Of a DNA stretch of 36,370 nucleotides, positions 13,807 to 23,040 are shown piece after piece. Positions within the stretch are counted from its first letter, which is position 1; every line of letters begins with the position of its first letter. Source of the stretch: a virus; IMG/VR virus record IMGVR_UViG_3300030116_001208, positions 1-36,370 of that record; one strand, written 5' to 3'. The position numbers and the translations under genes are program-made. Under the pieces are notes generated by a model. That model was not told where the DNA came from, did not search any database, and worked only from the letters and a program-made list of their open reading frames with translations.

Positions 13807-15648
13807 TTATTCGACCGTTATTTCTTGGTTTCCCGTGGAAGCACCTAATACTCTTAATATTTCTTTAGCCTCTGCAGAACCTAATTTGCCTTCGCCTGCC
13901 GCAATTTTTTGGAGTGGTCCTAAATCTTTTTTGGCCGCTCTGTTTACCGCCCTTAAAAACGGTTTGCTCGTCAGTAGATAGCTTGACCCTGCCAATACAG
14001 TAGCCAACCCTCCCGCTAGTGCTAAATCTTGTACGGCTAGACCACCGAGAGCTAAAGTTGAAACTACATTACCAGTTCCAGAAAAGTTTTTCTCCAAACC
14101 CGCTAAATTAGCACGTTTCAAAATATTATTTAATTCTTCCAAGTCTGCGGCTTTATCACCAAATAATACTTTTTTAGCGGCGGGTTGAATTTTTTCTAAG
14201 TTTCTAGAGAAAGTCTGGATAGAAAAGTCTGTCCCTGCCGCCCTTTGCGCCGCCGTTGCAGTACCAAGTTCATTTATCATGGTTGCTGTAAAATTATTAA
14301 ACTCATCTGCAGGAAGTGCCTTTTTAATCTGCGCTAATTTAGCTGTACTTTGCTTCTGTCCACCTTCTATTAAAGTTCGTTTTACTGCGTTATACGCTGC
14401 TTGGTTATCACTTGCGTTAAAAATGTCTTTTAAAGTGTCATCCATTATATCCATTTTTTTACGAGTATAATCGTTAGCTATTTTCCATGCTTTAAGCGCA
14501 CCTTCCCCTTTTGAAGCTGCCGCCGCTTTCATATCTTGGGTTAAAGCTTTATAAATTTTATTAACATTTTGTTGACCTATAGTTCGAGAAATTTCGCCTG
14601 CAGGATTTTTTAAACTTTCTCCAAACCGTGTTCTCAGTTCTTTTAATGTTCTGTAATCCACACCTTTTTGTAAATCTTTAAGAATAGAATTAAAATCACT
14701 ATAACCCATAAAATTTTGTATAGCTTTACTCCCAGAACCTGCCGCTGAAAGTTCTGCGAAAAGCTCGTTTGTTTTTTCTGTTACAACAGGAGTTTCTGGT
14801 GGTATTAATCTATCTACTTTTTTATAAAGTGCTTCTTGTGTAGTGCGGAATTTTGTTTTAAACAGTTCAGCCCCTTGTCTTAAATCACCACCCGCTTCTT
14901 CCATTGTTTTGATAGTGCCTGTTTTGTTTGCAATATCCGTGGCTAATTCCTGCGCTCTATCAACTATTTTTTCTTTTGATTTTGTTATTATGCCACCACT
15001 AATAGGGTTAGCCTCTAAACCCGCTTCCAACAATGCTTGTGGCCTGCCCATCATTCCAAGATTTGGATATAAATCTAAATTTTCTGCCGCCTCTGCCGCT
15101 TCCATTCGTTTTGTTACTTCGCCTACTTGTCTGGGTTTTACCGCGCCACCCGTAACTGTTTTTACAGTTGGGGCATACGCTGTTTGCCTGCCGAGACTAG
15201 CCACACCACTAGAAACACCTGTTGGCAAAACTGGCATTTCAAACATCATTCCCATATCTCTGGCTAATTTTCTTTCTTGCGTTTTATTGCCACCTAGTTC
15301 CCCTATCAAACCCGCGAGTGTATTCGGAACCATCGCCAAAGCAGATAATGCAGTCATACCCGCATCGCTTGCTCTTTCACCAATGCTTCTATCAGGAGCA
15401 ACCATGCGCCCACCGTAACCGAAAAAAGCTTCCCTTGGGTTTCTTGTGGCGTATTCAACAGTGTCACCAAACCGTTCATTATATTCTGGGTTTGGCCTTC
15501 CACTATCAAAGGCAGAAGGTGTCATGTCTCCGCTTTCAATTTTTTGCTTCGCCAGATAGTTTTCAAGTTTTATTCTTGCCTGTTTTTCATTAACCACATT
15601 TTTAATTCTATATGGTCGCCCTGCGTGTTGGATTACATATTCAGCCAT
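13807..15648 (-). CDS. Putative internal virion / DNA ejection protein
   Basis: A 613-residue protein between the transglycosylase-bearing protein and portal. The start (MAEYVIQHAGRPYRIKNVVN) looks like a short folded segment. Long helical stretches follow, plus a glycine- and alanine-rich hydrophobic segment near 530-570 (VVSTLALGGLAVQDLALAGG, then LATVLAGSSYLLTS) that could cross a membrane. Large helical proteins next to a virion transglycosylase are usually ejected with the DNA and help form the trans-envelope channel. No catalytic motif is seen. The 1-base overlap with 15648 suggests coupled production with that protein. Confidence 0.65.
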   Translation of the reverse strand: MAEYVIQHAGRPYRIKNVVNEKQARIKLENYLAKQKIESGDMTPSAFDSGRPNPEYNERFGDTVEYATRNPREAFFGYGGRMVAPDRSIGERASDAGMTALSALAMVPNTLAGLIGELGGNKTQERKLARDMGMMFEMPVLPTGVSSGVASLGRQTAYAPTVKTVTGGAVKPRQVGEVTKRMEAAEAAENLDLYPNLGMMGRPQALLEAGLEANPISGGIITKSKEKIVDRAQELATDIANKTGTIKTMEEAGGDLRQGAELFKTKFRTTQEALYKKVDRLIPPETPVVTEKTNELFAELSAAGSGSKAIQNFMGYSDFNSILKDLQKGVDYRTLKELRTRFGESLKNPAGEISRTIGQQNVNKIYKALTQDMKAAAASKGEGALKAWKIANDYTRKKMDIMDDTLKDIFNASDNQAAYNAVKRTLIEGGQKQSTAKLAQIKKALPADEFNNFTATMINELGTATAAQRAAGTDFSIQTFSRNLEKIQPAAKKVLFGDKAADLEELNNILKRANLAGLEKNFSGTGNVVSTLALGGLAVQDLALAGGLATVLAGSSYLLTSKPFLRAVNRAAKKDLGPLQKIAAGEGKLGSAEAKEILRVLGASTGNQEITVE

Positions 15649-17123
15649 TACTCTAAAACCGTTTCTGTTACGTTTTGCGTTGTATCGGGATTCTGCGGAG
15701 AAATTACGTTTGATGTACCCGCTATTTCAGCTTTTAATGCTTCTACATCTATTGGTGGGACAGGCTCATAATTTTCTGTGTTACCTTGTAATAGCTCACT
15801 TAATCTTTGTGCTTTCTTTTCTGCAATCGCAAAACCATCTGATAAATACTGTTTTATTTCGTTCATCTGGCTAATAAATTGTCCTGTTGATTGTGTTCTG
15901 TTTAAATCTATAAGTGCTTTTGTAGCCATTTCTAATTCTGGTCCAGTGATAGCACCCGCACCCCTTAATGAATCAAACGCTTGAACGCCTAATGTATCTC
16001 GGAATTGACTTATCAAAATAACAAGGTCATTGTTATCTTCCGTATAAAATGGTAAAGCGCCGTTTACCCTGCCCGTCACGTTTTCTAAGTTTGGATTGTC
16101 TATTATAGCCTGCGCCCTGTTAATAGCCGTACTAGCTTTCAATGACGCTGTATCCAATTTACTTTGTGATTCTCTAGCCTCATCTATTTCATCTTTACCT
16201 AATGACTTCGCGCCTGCGGTTCTTCTATCTATATCAGCTTTTCTAGCTGTTGAAGCCGCTAAGTAACGTCTTGCAAGTTCTCCTGTTAATACAGTGTTAT
16301 CTATTAACCTTACCCCTACACTTCCGTCAGCCATTAAAAAGGAATAACCACTTCCATCTGGCAACTGCTTACCTTGCTGCACTCTAGAAGTGTTGCCCAT
16401 TTGACCTATAAAACTATTGTACACCGCTTTAGGGTCCATACCTGCTTCGATTGCTCTAGCGTAAGGCTCGCCACCCTCTTGCGTTCTTAAATATTGCGCC
16501 GTTCTGTTTGCAACCTGTCGTGTTTGTTGCGTTGCCATATCTGCTTGTGCGATTTGATTCAGTTTAGCACCAGTATTTGTTCTGCTTAAAGCAGACATGA
16601 CGTTTCTCGTTCTTGGGTCTCTTAAAAAACCCATCAAACCGCCTTGTGTGGGCATTTGCATCATCTGCATTGGGTTATTTGGATTAAAAGCGTTTAATGG
16701 AGTCTGCGCCATCGTTTTAGTTCCTTTTTCAGTTTGCGGAGGTACTCTTGTTCCTTTGTACCCCACCCATGCATCTGTGCCTTGTGTTTTTAAAATCCAT
16801 TTAGCTATTTTGTCTTGCGTTTCTTTCGTAAATTTTGTGTCACCGCTTAGATTAAGTGCTTCTTTTGCATCCCTTAATGTTTTACCGACTATTTGATATG
16901 CGCCCATCGGTGTAGAAATTTCACCATCGTTATTATAACTAACATAACTAGCATACTCGCCCCTCGGGTCTGCAAAACTTAACGCCTCGTCTATCGTCAT
17001 GTCAGTTAATTTTATATCGCTAAATAACCCCTCTGGTCTGTTTTGGTATCCAAAAAGTGCATTATAATCTCCACCACTTTCTCCACTAAAAATACCTTTT
17101 TGTACGTCCTGCCATGTTATCAT
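15648..17123 (-). CDS. Internal virion protein with N-terminal lytic transglycosylase domain
   Basis: A 491-residue protein. Residues 1-125 carry a lysozyme-like transglycosylase domain. The likely catalytic glutamate is E15 in FSGESGGDYNALFGY; the substrate segment TPMGAYQIVG (71-80) and the closing DAWVGYKG (117-124) match related phage virion transglycosylases. The rest is helical and glutamine/alanine-rich with no recognised domain. By analogy with T7 gp16, it may open a small hole in peptidoglycan during DNA entry. It is flanked by the likely ejection proteins at 13807 and 17131. Confidence 0.8.
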   Translation of the reverse strand: MITWQDVQKGIFSGESGGDYNALFGYQNRPEGLFSDIKLTDMTIDEALSFADPRGEYASYVSYNNDGEISTPMGAYQIVGKTLRDAKEALNLSGDTKFTKETQDKIAKWILKTQGTDAWVGYKGTRVPPQTEKGTKTMAQTPLNAFNPNNPMQMMQMPTQGGLMGFLRDPRTRNVMSALSRTNTGAKLNQIAQADMATQQTRQVANRTAQYLRTQEGGEPYARAIEAGMDPKAVYNSFIGQMGNTSRVQQGKQLPDGSGYSFLMADGSVGVRLIDNTVLTGELARRYLAASTARKADIDRRTAGAKSLGKDEIDEARESQSKLDTASLKASTAINRAQAIIDNPNLENVTGRVNGALPFYTEDNNDLVILISQFRDTLGVQAFDSLRGAGAITGPELEMATKALIDLNRTQSTGQFISQMNEIKQYLSDGFAIAEKKAQRLSELLQGNTENYEPVPPIDVEALKAEIAGTSNVISPQNPDTTQNVTETVLE

Positions 17124-17130
17124 TTATTTC

Positions 17131-17784
17131 TTACCCAAAAGGCAATGGCGGCAAACTGCCCACCGCTGTTAATATATCAAATAAACCCACTTTTTCTGGT
17201 GTTGTTTGCGACATACTTGGCAAGCCACCAAATATAGAAGAATAATATGATAAGTTTTCTCGAGGATAACCCAAATTAGAAAGTGTTTGGTTTCTAGCTG
17301 CATCTAATAACATTTGTTGCTGCCTCTGAGATAGTTCTGAGGCTCGTTGCTGTTGTTGTATGCCAACTTGTCCTTGCCCAAACATCTGCCGACCTAAACC
17401 AGACAACCCAGAAGCACCTTGCTGCCGTATGCCTATATCTCTATTAGCTAAATTTTGCGCTGCATTGAAACCTGCCAGTCTCTGTTGCGCGGCTAAGTCA
17501 CCCCCCATCCGAGCAAACTCGCCGCCTAATAATCCTCTAGCTATACCATGCCTAGAACCACCGTATGCGTTTGCAGCATCTGCTTGTGCGTCTAGCGTGT
17601 TGTACGCCATTTGCTGTTGGCGCATCAAATCTTGCTGACTTCTATTTATAACGTCATCTACATAGGGGTTCATAAACTGTTGATAAGCATTTGGGTCTAA
17701 ACCCTGCGTTGCCATCTGGTTATAAGTGTCTGCTGCAGTCCGCTGTGCATTCTGCGATTGCTGAAATATGTTGTCGCCTATCAT
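17131..17784 (-). CDS. Internal virion/ejection-associated protein (FMNPY-GGSRHG family)
   Basis: A 217-residue glutamine-rich helical protein. FMNPYVDDVI (37-46) and YGGSRHGIARGLLGGEFARM (from residue 74) are the hallmark of a group of marine and alphaproteobacterial phage proteins encoded among the ejection genes. The remaining sequence is helical with frequent Gln runs (QVGIQQQQRASELSQRQQQM). An internal head or DNA ejection role is inferred from neighbours. It overlaps the 277-residue gene upstream by four bases. Confidence 0.7.
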   Translation of the reverse strand: MIGDNIFQQSQNAQRTAADTYNQMATQGLDPNAYQQFMNPYVDDVINRSQQDLMRQQQMAYNTLDAQADAANAYGGSRHGIARGLLGGEFARMGGDLAAQQRLAGFNAAQNLANRDIGIRQQGASGLSGLGRQMFGQGQVGIQQQQRASELSQRQQQMLLDAARNQTLSNLGYPRENLSYYSSIFGGLPSMSQTTPEKVGLFDILTAVGSLPPLPFG

Positions 17785-18614
17785 CTGCCGCCTCCAAATA
17801 TTCTACCAATCAAAGTTTTATTTTTAATATCGCTTCCTATCTTGTTAGCCATATTTTTCAAATCCTGCCCAAAAGATGAGGGGGGCTGAGAGTAACCGCC
17901 GCCTACGTTTCTTATTCCAGACGCAAGCATTGTAGCGGCACCCATAGCATTTGCCGATGCATTACTATCAAGAGGGTTGCCTCTGTTATTCATCACAACA
18001 GCCCCTCTAGCATCATCGCTTGTTATGTCTTTAGCTCTTTTTGTTACTGTCTGACCGCTACTATTAACAAAAGTTACTGGTTTATTTGCATTGGCTATAG
18101 CTATTTCAGCGTTGTAAGATGGGTTAGCATACTTATCAACCATGTCAGTAGCGCCAAATCTGTCAAACGCTTGTGCCACACGATACCTAGGAGCTTCGTC
18201 CATTTCTGAAGAACCACCGCCGCCTGACGTTGGTTGTAACGAAGCTGTTAAAGCTGCTTGCTGTTGTGCATTTACTCTATCAATTAGTTGATTATAAAGT
18301 GATGGATATTTTTCCGCAAAATCAGCTTCTATTTGTGCCTGCAGGGGTTCGCTAGAATAAGCACTTATGCCGCCGACGTCTACTGTATCTATGTCTGGGG
18401 TTGCTACAGTATCTAAGCCTAGAGCCGCTAATAAATTGTTTGCTCCGCTAAACTGCGTTTCAGGTACTTCTGCAAAGTATTTTGGGACGTTTATCGGCCC
18501 CATGCCGTATAACCTATTTAGCTCGTCGAGTATAAAATTACGCGACTCCATTGTTCTAGGGTCCATTACGGTCTGTTCTGGCCTTCCCATTAAAAAATCT
18601 GAAATACCCATCAC
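17781..18614 (-). CDS. Unknown virion-module protein
   Basis: A 277-residue protein placed between a fibre-like protein and the ejection proteins. It starts MMGISDFLMGRPEQTVMDPR and contains a low-complexity linker (SLQPTSGGGGSSEMDEAPRY). The C-terminus is glycine-rich and basic (IKNKTLIGRIFGGGR). No family is recognised. The position suggests a minor virion or tail component; that is an inference. The stop overlaps the next start by four bases. About 50 bases with no recognised feature separate it from the gene upstream. Confidence 0.6.
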   Translation of the reverse strand: MMGISDFLMGRPEQTVMDPRTMESRNFILDELNRLYGMGPINVPKYFAEVPETQFSGANNLLAALGLDTVATPDIDTVDVGGISAYSSEPLQAQIEADFAEKYPSLYNQLIDRVNAQQQAALTASLQPTSGGGGSSEMDEAPRYRVAQAFDRFGATDMVDKYANPSYNAEIAIANANKPVTFVNSSGQTVTKRAKDITSDDARGAVVMNNRGNPLDSNASANAMGAATMLASGIRNVGGGYSQPPSSFGQDLKNMANKIGSDIKNKTLIGRIFGGGR

Positions 18615-18664
18615 TCTACTCCGATTTATTTTTTCTATAGCACATTTTTAATTACTTTACACCC

Positions 18665-19015
18665 CTACCAAGTTGCCAAAGCTACTCTTTTCCAAATTGC
18701 ACTAGTACCATCGTGGTCAGCAACACAAATATAAATATAATTAGTATCCCAACTTATCATTCCAGTTACATCGCCCGCGCTACCAGTGTTTGCACTAGGA
18801 GTAGGCTGTTTTGTTGCAAGCTGTCGAAAAGCATTGTCGCTAGATACAACCGCATATTTTTTTGTTTCATCCCATAATATAACGCCATTTTCCGATGGGT
18901 TATCGTCTGCAGATTTGAAATACAATTTACCTAAATTACGCTGCAAATAGTTTGTAAGCTGTCGGCCCCACTGCTGTAAATCTTGGCTTATAACTGGCAA
19001 AATAGGAGCAGGCAT
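18665..19015 (-). CDS. Small fibre-like virion protein
   Basis: A 116-residue protein. The N-terminal half is helical (QDLQQWGRQLTNYLQRNLGK) and the C-terminal half is beta-rich, with 'GDVTGMISWDTNYIYICVAD' followed by SAIWKRVALATW. This 'G...G....D..YIY.C.A......WKR..L.TW' end is common in marine phage tail or fibre proteins and may be a trimer tip or chaperone-like cap. It overlaps the stop of the large propeller-like protein by one base, so it may be part of the same tail complex. Confidence 0.6.
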   Translation of the reverse strand: MPAPILPVISQDLQQWGRQLTNYLQRNLGKLYFKSADDNPSENGVILWDETKKYAVVSSDNAFRQLATKQPTPSANTGSAGDVTGMISWDTNYIYICVADHDGTSAIWKRVALATW

Positions 19016-20904
19016 TATCTAGTGCCTCCCGCTGTTGCTTCAAGCCTCATAATACCAACACGCCAATCAGCAGGCCGCACACCTGTTACCCTCATGCGAA
19101 CTTGCCTACCACTGAACCTAGCATCCGTTGGATTGGCAGGTGTAAATGGGCCATGAGAAGTTTCAACGTCGTTAGGGTGAAAACGTGTTTTAAACGTCAT
19201 GTTTACGTCACCCTGCGTTACTTCATCTGGTATAACGCCAGTAACCTTCATAATATTTTCACCAGTGCCTATAGAAACTGGCCCTGTTTCAGCAAAGATT
19301 GCACCATTATCTACGTTATAGCCAACCTCATGCTCTTTTATATTAGCGTGTGTTGTATCCCAATCAGCCATCATAGGATATCTGAACACGCCTCGCTCTA
19401 CGCCAGACGTTCTTGATAACTCACCAATCATCCAGTGGTTTTCGTTGTAATCGTAAGCCACATAACGGTCTATTTCTATGCTGTTAGCGGATGGATAAAA
19501 CCACCACACTTCGCCATATTGCGGTATGCCCATCGCCCATATTTTAGTTTGCTGAGAAGTATTAATATCTCCAAAGATATAATCATGCACATCGCATTTT
19601 ATGGTTTGTACTGTGTTACCATTAAACAAAAAGAAGTTTTCTTGCCCAATAAAAAACACACCTCGATCTGTGTCTACCGCTCCACGGCTTGTCACAGTAC
19701 CGCAGGATGTACCAACACGCTCAAAGCCATAAACGTAGGGTGGCCCTTGATAACGCGCTGTGTGGGCGTCTACGTCAGTCAGAATAAGCGTTTGGCCTCT
19801 AGTTCTGACCGCCTGCATAATCTGCCCTGCGGTTTGTAACTCTATATCGCCTGCCTCGTTTGTTGCCGCAGGCGTCCATTGGTTTCTATTCTCTCGGTCA
19901 CACCAAGATATTTTACGGCTATTACCACCAGAACCTAATGCAAAGATAAAACGTTCTTCAGTCACAACTAAGCCTAGATTAGATAGTGGTGCGTTTGTTA
20001 TTGGTGTAGCTACTACAGCTAATTTAAGAGATGTTTCTGTGACATTAACATTTTGCTCTGCATTTGTGGCAGGGTAAATTTGTATTGTGACACCAGTATC
20101 GTCTGTGTCAAATCTAAAAAAGCTATTGCCAATAGGTAGTGTCTTATCAAGTAAAACAGTCGTTGTTGTTGTTCCAATAATCTTAACTTTTAGTGACGGT
20201 ATGGTTGTGGCGTCTGCATCTGCGTCAGGGTCAGTTACACTTATAGTAAAGTGATATTTCTTTCCGCTTGTTAAGCCTGTTATAGCTTGTTCTAAGTTTG
20301 CAGCTGTTGTGCCTGTCCACTTAGCTTCACCGCCACTTATAGCCCAACCAGTGCCTAGCGTCCAATCTGTGCCTGCGCTAAAGCTGTTGTTTGTTATTAG
20401 CTCTGAGCCGCTAACAATATTCAAATCCCACTCAATCAGTCTACCGTCATCATAATGGCAACCCACCAATAACTCGCCAAAGTTATCTAAACTCCAAAAC
20501 GTAGCAGGGTCAGGAATAGCGTTAGAAAGTTGCTGTCTTGGTGTACCCCAAAAACCTACACCGTAGGCACCTTTACCAAACCCTGTACTTACAGCCGCAT
20601 CTATACGTCCAGTTGCTAAGTTTTCTGGCGTAATGTCGTAGCATAATCCACCACCTGTCATCGCCACCAATGAATTATGTGAGCCGCCTGCTAACCATGT
20701 GCTTTGGTTCAGAGCTTCCCAAGCATGCATACCTCTTATTGGCTGCAGTGCAAAATCTTCTTTTCTATTTTGCCAACCACCAATAGGGCGCAATGAACCG
20801 TCTAGCCATCTAACTAAACTACCTTCACGCCATCTGCCAGATTGCTCGTAGTCTGTGCCTATTCGGTAAAATCCAGATGGTATATCAAGTGGTACTAAAG
20901 TCAT
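19015..20904 (-). CDS. Propeller-like tail/stabilisation protein with inserted carbohydrate-binding-like domain
   Basis: A 629-residue structural protein. The N-terminal part (RREG-type turns such as SGRWREGSLVRWLDG) and the part from 310 on (LGLVVTEERFIFALGSGG, then SWCDRENRNQWTPAATNEAG) match marine podovirus proteins thought to be P22 gp10-like tail or DNA-stabilisation proteins. Between EWD (about 160) and NAPLSNLG (about 304) lies an extra module with the CBM_4_9-like start 'SELITNNSFSAGTDWTLGTG', ending about residue 298. It probably forms part of the tail hub. The propeller call is by similarity of short motifs. Confidence 0.6.
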   Translation of the reverse strand: MTLVPLDIPSGFYRIGTDYEQSGRWREGSLVRWLDGSLRPIGGWQNRKEDFALQPIRGMHAWEALNQSTWLAGGSHNSLVAMTGGGLCYDITPENLATGRIDAAVSTGFGKGAYGVGFWGTPRQQLSNAIPDPATFWSLDNFGELLVGCHYDDGRLIEWDLNIVSGSELITNNSFSAGTDWTLGTGWAISGGEAKWTGTTAANLEQAITGLTSGKKYHFTISVTDPDADADATTIPSLKVKIIGTTTTTVLLDKTLPIGNSFFRFDTDDTGVTIQIYPATNAEQNVNVTETSLKLAVVATPITNAPLSNLGLVVTEERFIFALGSGGNSRKISWCDRENRNQWTPAATNEAGDIELQTAGQIMQAVRTRGQTLILTDVDAHTARYQGPPYVYGFERVGTSCGTVTSRGAVDTDRGVFFIGQENFFLFNGNTVQTIKCDVHDYIFGDINTSQQTKIWAMGIPQYGEVWWFYPSANSIEIDRYVAYDYNENHWMIGELSRTSGVERGVFRYPMMADWDTTHANIKEHEVGYNVDNGAIFAETGPVSIGTGENIMKVTGVIPDEVTQGDVNMTFKTRFHPNDVETSHGPFTPANPTDARFSGRQVRMRVTGVRPADWRVGIMRLEATAGGTR

Positions 20905-20906
20905 AT

Positions 20907-21560
20907 TTACGTTTTCATAATATAAGCGAGTGCATAAAAAGGTGGTCTGTTTTCGTGTGCGCCGCCACCGCCTGCATTATCGACAGACAATGTGTGAGTA
21001 TGTGCGCCGCCACTAGCAATGGTTACGGTGTGAGAGTGTGACCCTGCCGAACCTGTTGTTTTGCTTTGTGACCCGTTTGGGTTCCAAGTTGTAGAGTTGA
21101 AATCTATATCAATGCCCGGAATGAGAGCGCTTTGCAAAACATAACTATCTGTGTAGCTGTGCGTGTGCGCTCCGTCACTACTTGTCGTTCCAGTATGCGT
21201 GTGGTTACCACCGCTTGCCGCCGTACCTGTGTGGCTGTGAGCAGGCAATTCGCTAGTCGCTAGTGTCACATCATTTGCACCGCCTGTCGCGCCTACATTG
21301 TACGTTCCGCTACTGTCTGCGTCTGCGTGGACAATAAACTTACCTGTTAAGTTAGGTGTGCCGTTTGTGCCATCACATAATGCCCATCCTGTCGGTATCG
21401 TTGCAACCGTACCAGACCACATAATAATGCCACCAGTAGGCATTGCCGTGTTGATAGCTGTGTCGAGTAAATCAAAATTAGAATTGAGCGTATTTCCCCA
21501 TGTTGAGTCGCTACCCCCCACTGTCGGCTTCGTTAAACCTAAATTTGCTGTCGTAGACAT
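20907..21560 (-). CDS. Tail collar-domain fibre protein
   Basis: A 217-residue protein with a phage collar domain at about residues 38-90: AMPTGGIIMWSGTVATIPTG, then WALCDGTNGTPNLTGKFI. A His-rich part follows (SHTGTAASGGNHTHTGTTSS), with repeated HSHT and HTHT pairs that often bind metal in fibre trimers, and the end is ENRPPFYALAYIMKT. It should form a trimeric fibre or a collar/receptor-binding structure of the short tail. It starts with STTANLGLTKPTVGGSDSTW, a common attachment peptide in fibres with collar tips. Confidence 0.9.
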   Translation of the reverse strand: MSTTANLGLTKPTVGGSDSTWGNTLNSNFDLLDTAINTAMPTGGIIMWSGTVATIPTGWALCDGTNGTPNLTGKFIVHADADSSGTYNVGATGGANDVTLATSELPAHSHTGTAASGGNHTHTGTTSSDGAHTHSYTDSYVLQSALIPGIDIDFNSTTWNPNGSQSKTTGSAGSHSHTVTIASGGAHTHTLSVDNAGGGGAHENRPPFYALAYIMKT

Positions 21561-21597
21561 ATTAAATTCCTTTTCTTAAACCCAACGTACCATTTTT

Positions 21598-21813
21598 CTA
21601 AGCATCCGTCCACGTTCCTGACGCTGCACTGTCATCCACCCAAATACCTGTCGCCGCACTGTCATTTGTCCATGTGCCTTGGTCTTGTGCGTCATCGCTC
21701 CAAATACCATCACCCTCGCAATATCCCACTAGCCAGTAACGCTTTCCTGCAAATACAACATTTGCCCCTATCGCATTTGGGTCACGCTCGACATATGGGT
21801 TTAGTGCAGTCAT
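21598..21813 (-). CDS. Small protein with tryptophan-containing 10-residue repeats
   Basis: A 71-residue protein. From residue 36 it consists of four copies of a 10-residue unit (the last one cut short): GIWSDDAQDQ, GTWTNDSAAT, GIWVDDSAAS, GTWTDA. The first 35 residues (RDPNAIGANVVFAGKRYWLV) are not repeated. The repeats may form a short beta solenoid or fibre shaft. It follows the 58-residue fibre-associated gene with an ATGA overlap. Its role is unknown but placement suggests a fibre accessory. Confidence 0.65.
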   Translation of the reverse strand: MTALNPYVERDPNAIGANVVFAGKRYWLVGYCEGDGIWSDDAQDQGTWTNDSAATGIWVDDSAASGTWTDA

Positions 21814-21986
21814 TCGGCCTCTGCTATAGTTAAAGAACCTTCATCAACTTGACGCATAATCTCGGCATAATGACGGTTAGCAGTATCTATAGGAACTCCC
21901 ATAGTCACACCGTCTATAACCGCGATAATACCAGTGTTACCTTCTTTAATTTCATCTGTTTCATATTGTGCTGATGTAATATTCAT
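21810..21986 (-). CDS. 58-residue fibre-associated protein, paralogue of 26960-27130
   Basis: Encoded right after the 345-residue fibre gene, with a 4-base ATGA overlap into the repeat protein. The C-terminal half (VPIDTANRHYAEIMRQVDEG, then SLTIAEAE) matches the 56-residue protein at 26960-27130 (VPLDTENRHYAAILEWVADG, then NTIAEAD). Both copies follow a fibre gene, so they may assist folding or assembly of that fibre; this is inferred from position. Similar short proteins occur beside phage fibres. Confidence 0.7.
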   Translation of the reverse strand: MNITSAQYETDEIKEGNTGIIAVIDGVTMGVPIDTANRHYAEIMRQVDEGSLTIAEAE

Positions 21987-21989
21987 TTT

Positions 21990-23027
21990 TTACAACTCCG
22001 CATCCGCTGTCCATGCATCTAATTCTCCTAAAGCCCTAGTGTCAGTGGAGCCACCAGTAGCATTTTTAATTCCTATATGGTTAAGGCCAGTTGCACTAGG
22101 ATGAACAGAAAGCGTTAAATTATCATCGAATGATTGGGTAATAGTACAAGTTGGTTTTACTCTTTTTGTTGTTCTTAAATCAATAGCCCAATAATAACTA
22201 GCACCAGTAGAACCTTTATTTAGACTTATTCTATAAGTGTCGCCGCCTATATCTGCAATTTCATAATATCTCTGACACCGAGCAAGCTCATCATCATAGC
22301 TTCGATGCTCAAAATCTGAAACTTTATCTCCTACTTCTAACTGAACGCCTGTTATTTCCCAAGTGTTTGACGTACTGTCAGCAAGATTAACTTGCCCAAC
22401 ACAACGATTAGCATTTGTAAGCGCACCCCAACTTTCTTGCAGTGTTCCACCTGTCAAATTAGCTCCTGCCGCTAAAAACCACTGAACAATCAAACAATTA
22501 CCATTTGTGTTTGCAAAAGGTGACGAGGTATCGCCATCAAAAATAATTTTTTTATGCTCCCAAGTGTTAGCTGTATCTACCGTATAACTTTTGTTAACAT
22601 GACGATTGTTATTATTATCAAACAATTCAACAATATATGTGCCAGTTTTAGATGCTTTAACATAAAAACTCATAGCCCATTTTTTTGCACTTGCAGTGCC
22701 TTTTTGAAATTGCTGTATGTCAAACCCTTCAAGTCTCGTATTCATTTGTAAACTACTGCCTGCACTAAGAGAGGTATTAGCAGTAGTACAAGCCATTTTT
22801 AATGAGTATCTAAAGCCTGCTAAATCTGTTACTGCATTTTGAGTTTGCGTCCATGTGCCTGCCGAACCTATACTGGTTCTAAAACGGTCAACAGTTTTAT
22901 AGCCACTAGAAGTAATGCCTGTTACACTTGTGGCGCGTTGTGAAATTTTCATTGCACCATTAATTATGACATTAGATGCGCTACCACCTTGGCCTGCGTT
23001 GTCTGCTATGTCTCTGGCTTTAGTCAT
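21990..23027 (-). CDS. Tail fibre protein with carbohydrate-binding-like domain (copy B)
   Basis: A 345-residue protein paralogous to 27133-28026. The start (ARDIADNAGQGGSASNVIIN, then GAMKISQR) is a fibre attachment-type segment. A jelly-roll carbohydrate-binding-like region follows (to about 240), with the linker EVGDKVSDFEHRSYDDELAR leading to CQRYYEI, and it ends TADAEL. Similar fibres in cyanophages and other marine phages bind host surface glycans; the ligand here is unknown. It directly precedes the 58-residue accessory gene. Confidence 0.75.
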   Translation of the reverse strand: MTKARDIADNAGQGGSASNVIINGAMKISQRATSVTGITSSGYKTVDRFRTSIGSAGTWTQTQNAVTDLAGFRYSLKMACTTANTSLSAGSSLQMNTRLEGFDIQQFQKGTASAKKWAMSFYVKASKTGTYIVELFDNNNNRHVNKSYTVDTANTWEHKKIIFDGDTSSPFANTNGNCLIVQWFLAAGANLTGGTLQESWGALTNANRCVGQVNLADSTSNTWEITGVQLEVGDKVSDFEHRSYDDELARCQRYYEIADIGGDTYRISLNKGSTGASYYWAIDLRTTKRVKPTCTITQSFDDNLTLSVHPSATGLNHIGIKNATGGSTDTRALGELDAWTADAEL

Positions 23028-23040
23028 TTAGTTACCTCAA

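Noticed and set aside
14843-15418. 191-residue open frame on the plus strand inside the ejection protein gene
   Set aside because: Antisense shadow with no start signal and implausible hydrophobic composition; the minus-strand gene fits its operon with tight overlaps.
20960-21250. CRISPR-like short repeats
   Set aside because: The repetition is in-frame codons for HSHT/HTHT and Ser/Gly in the collar fibre, with irregular spacing and no unique spacers.
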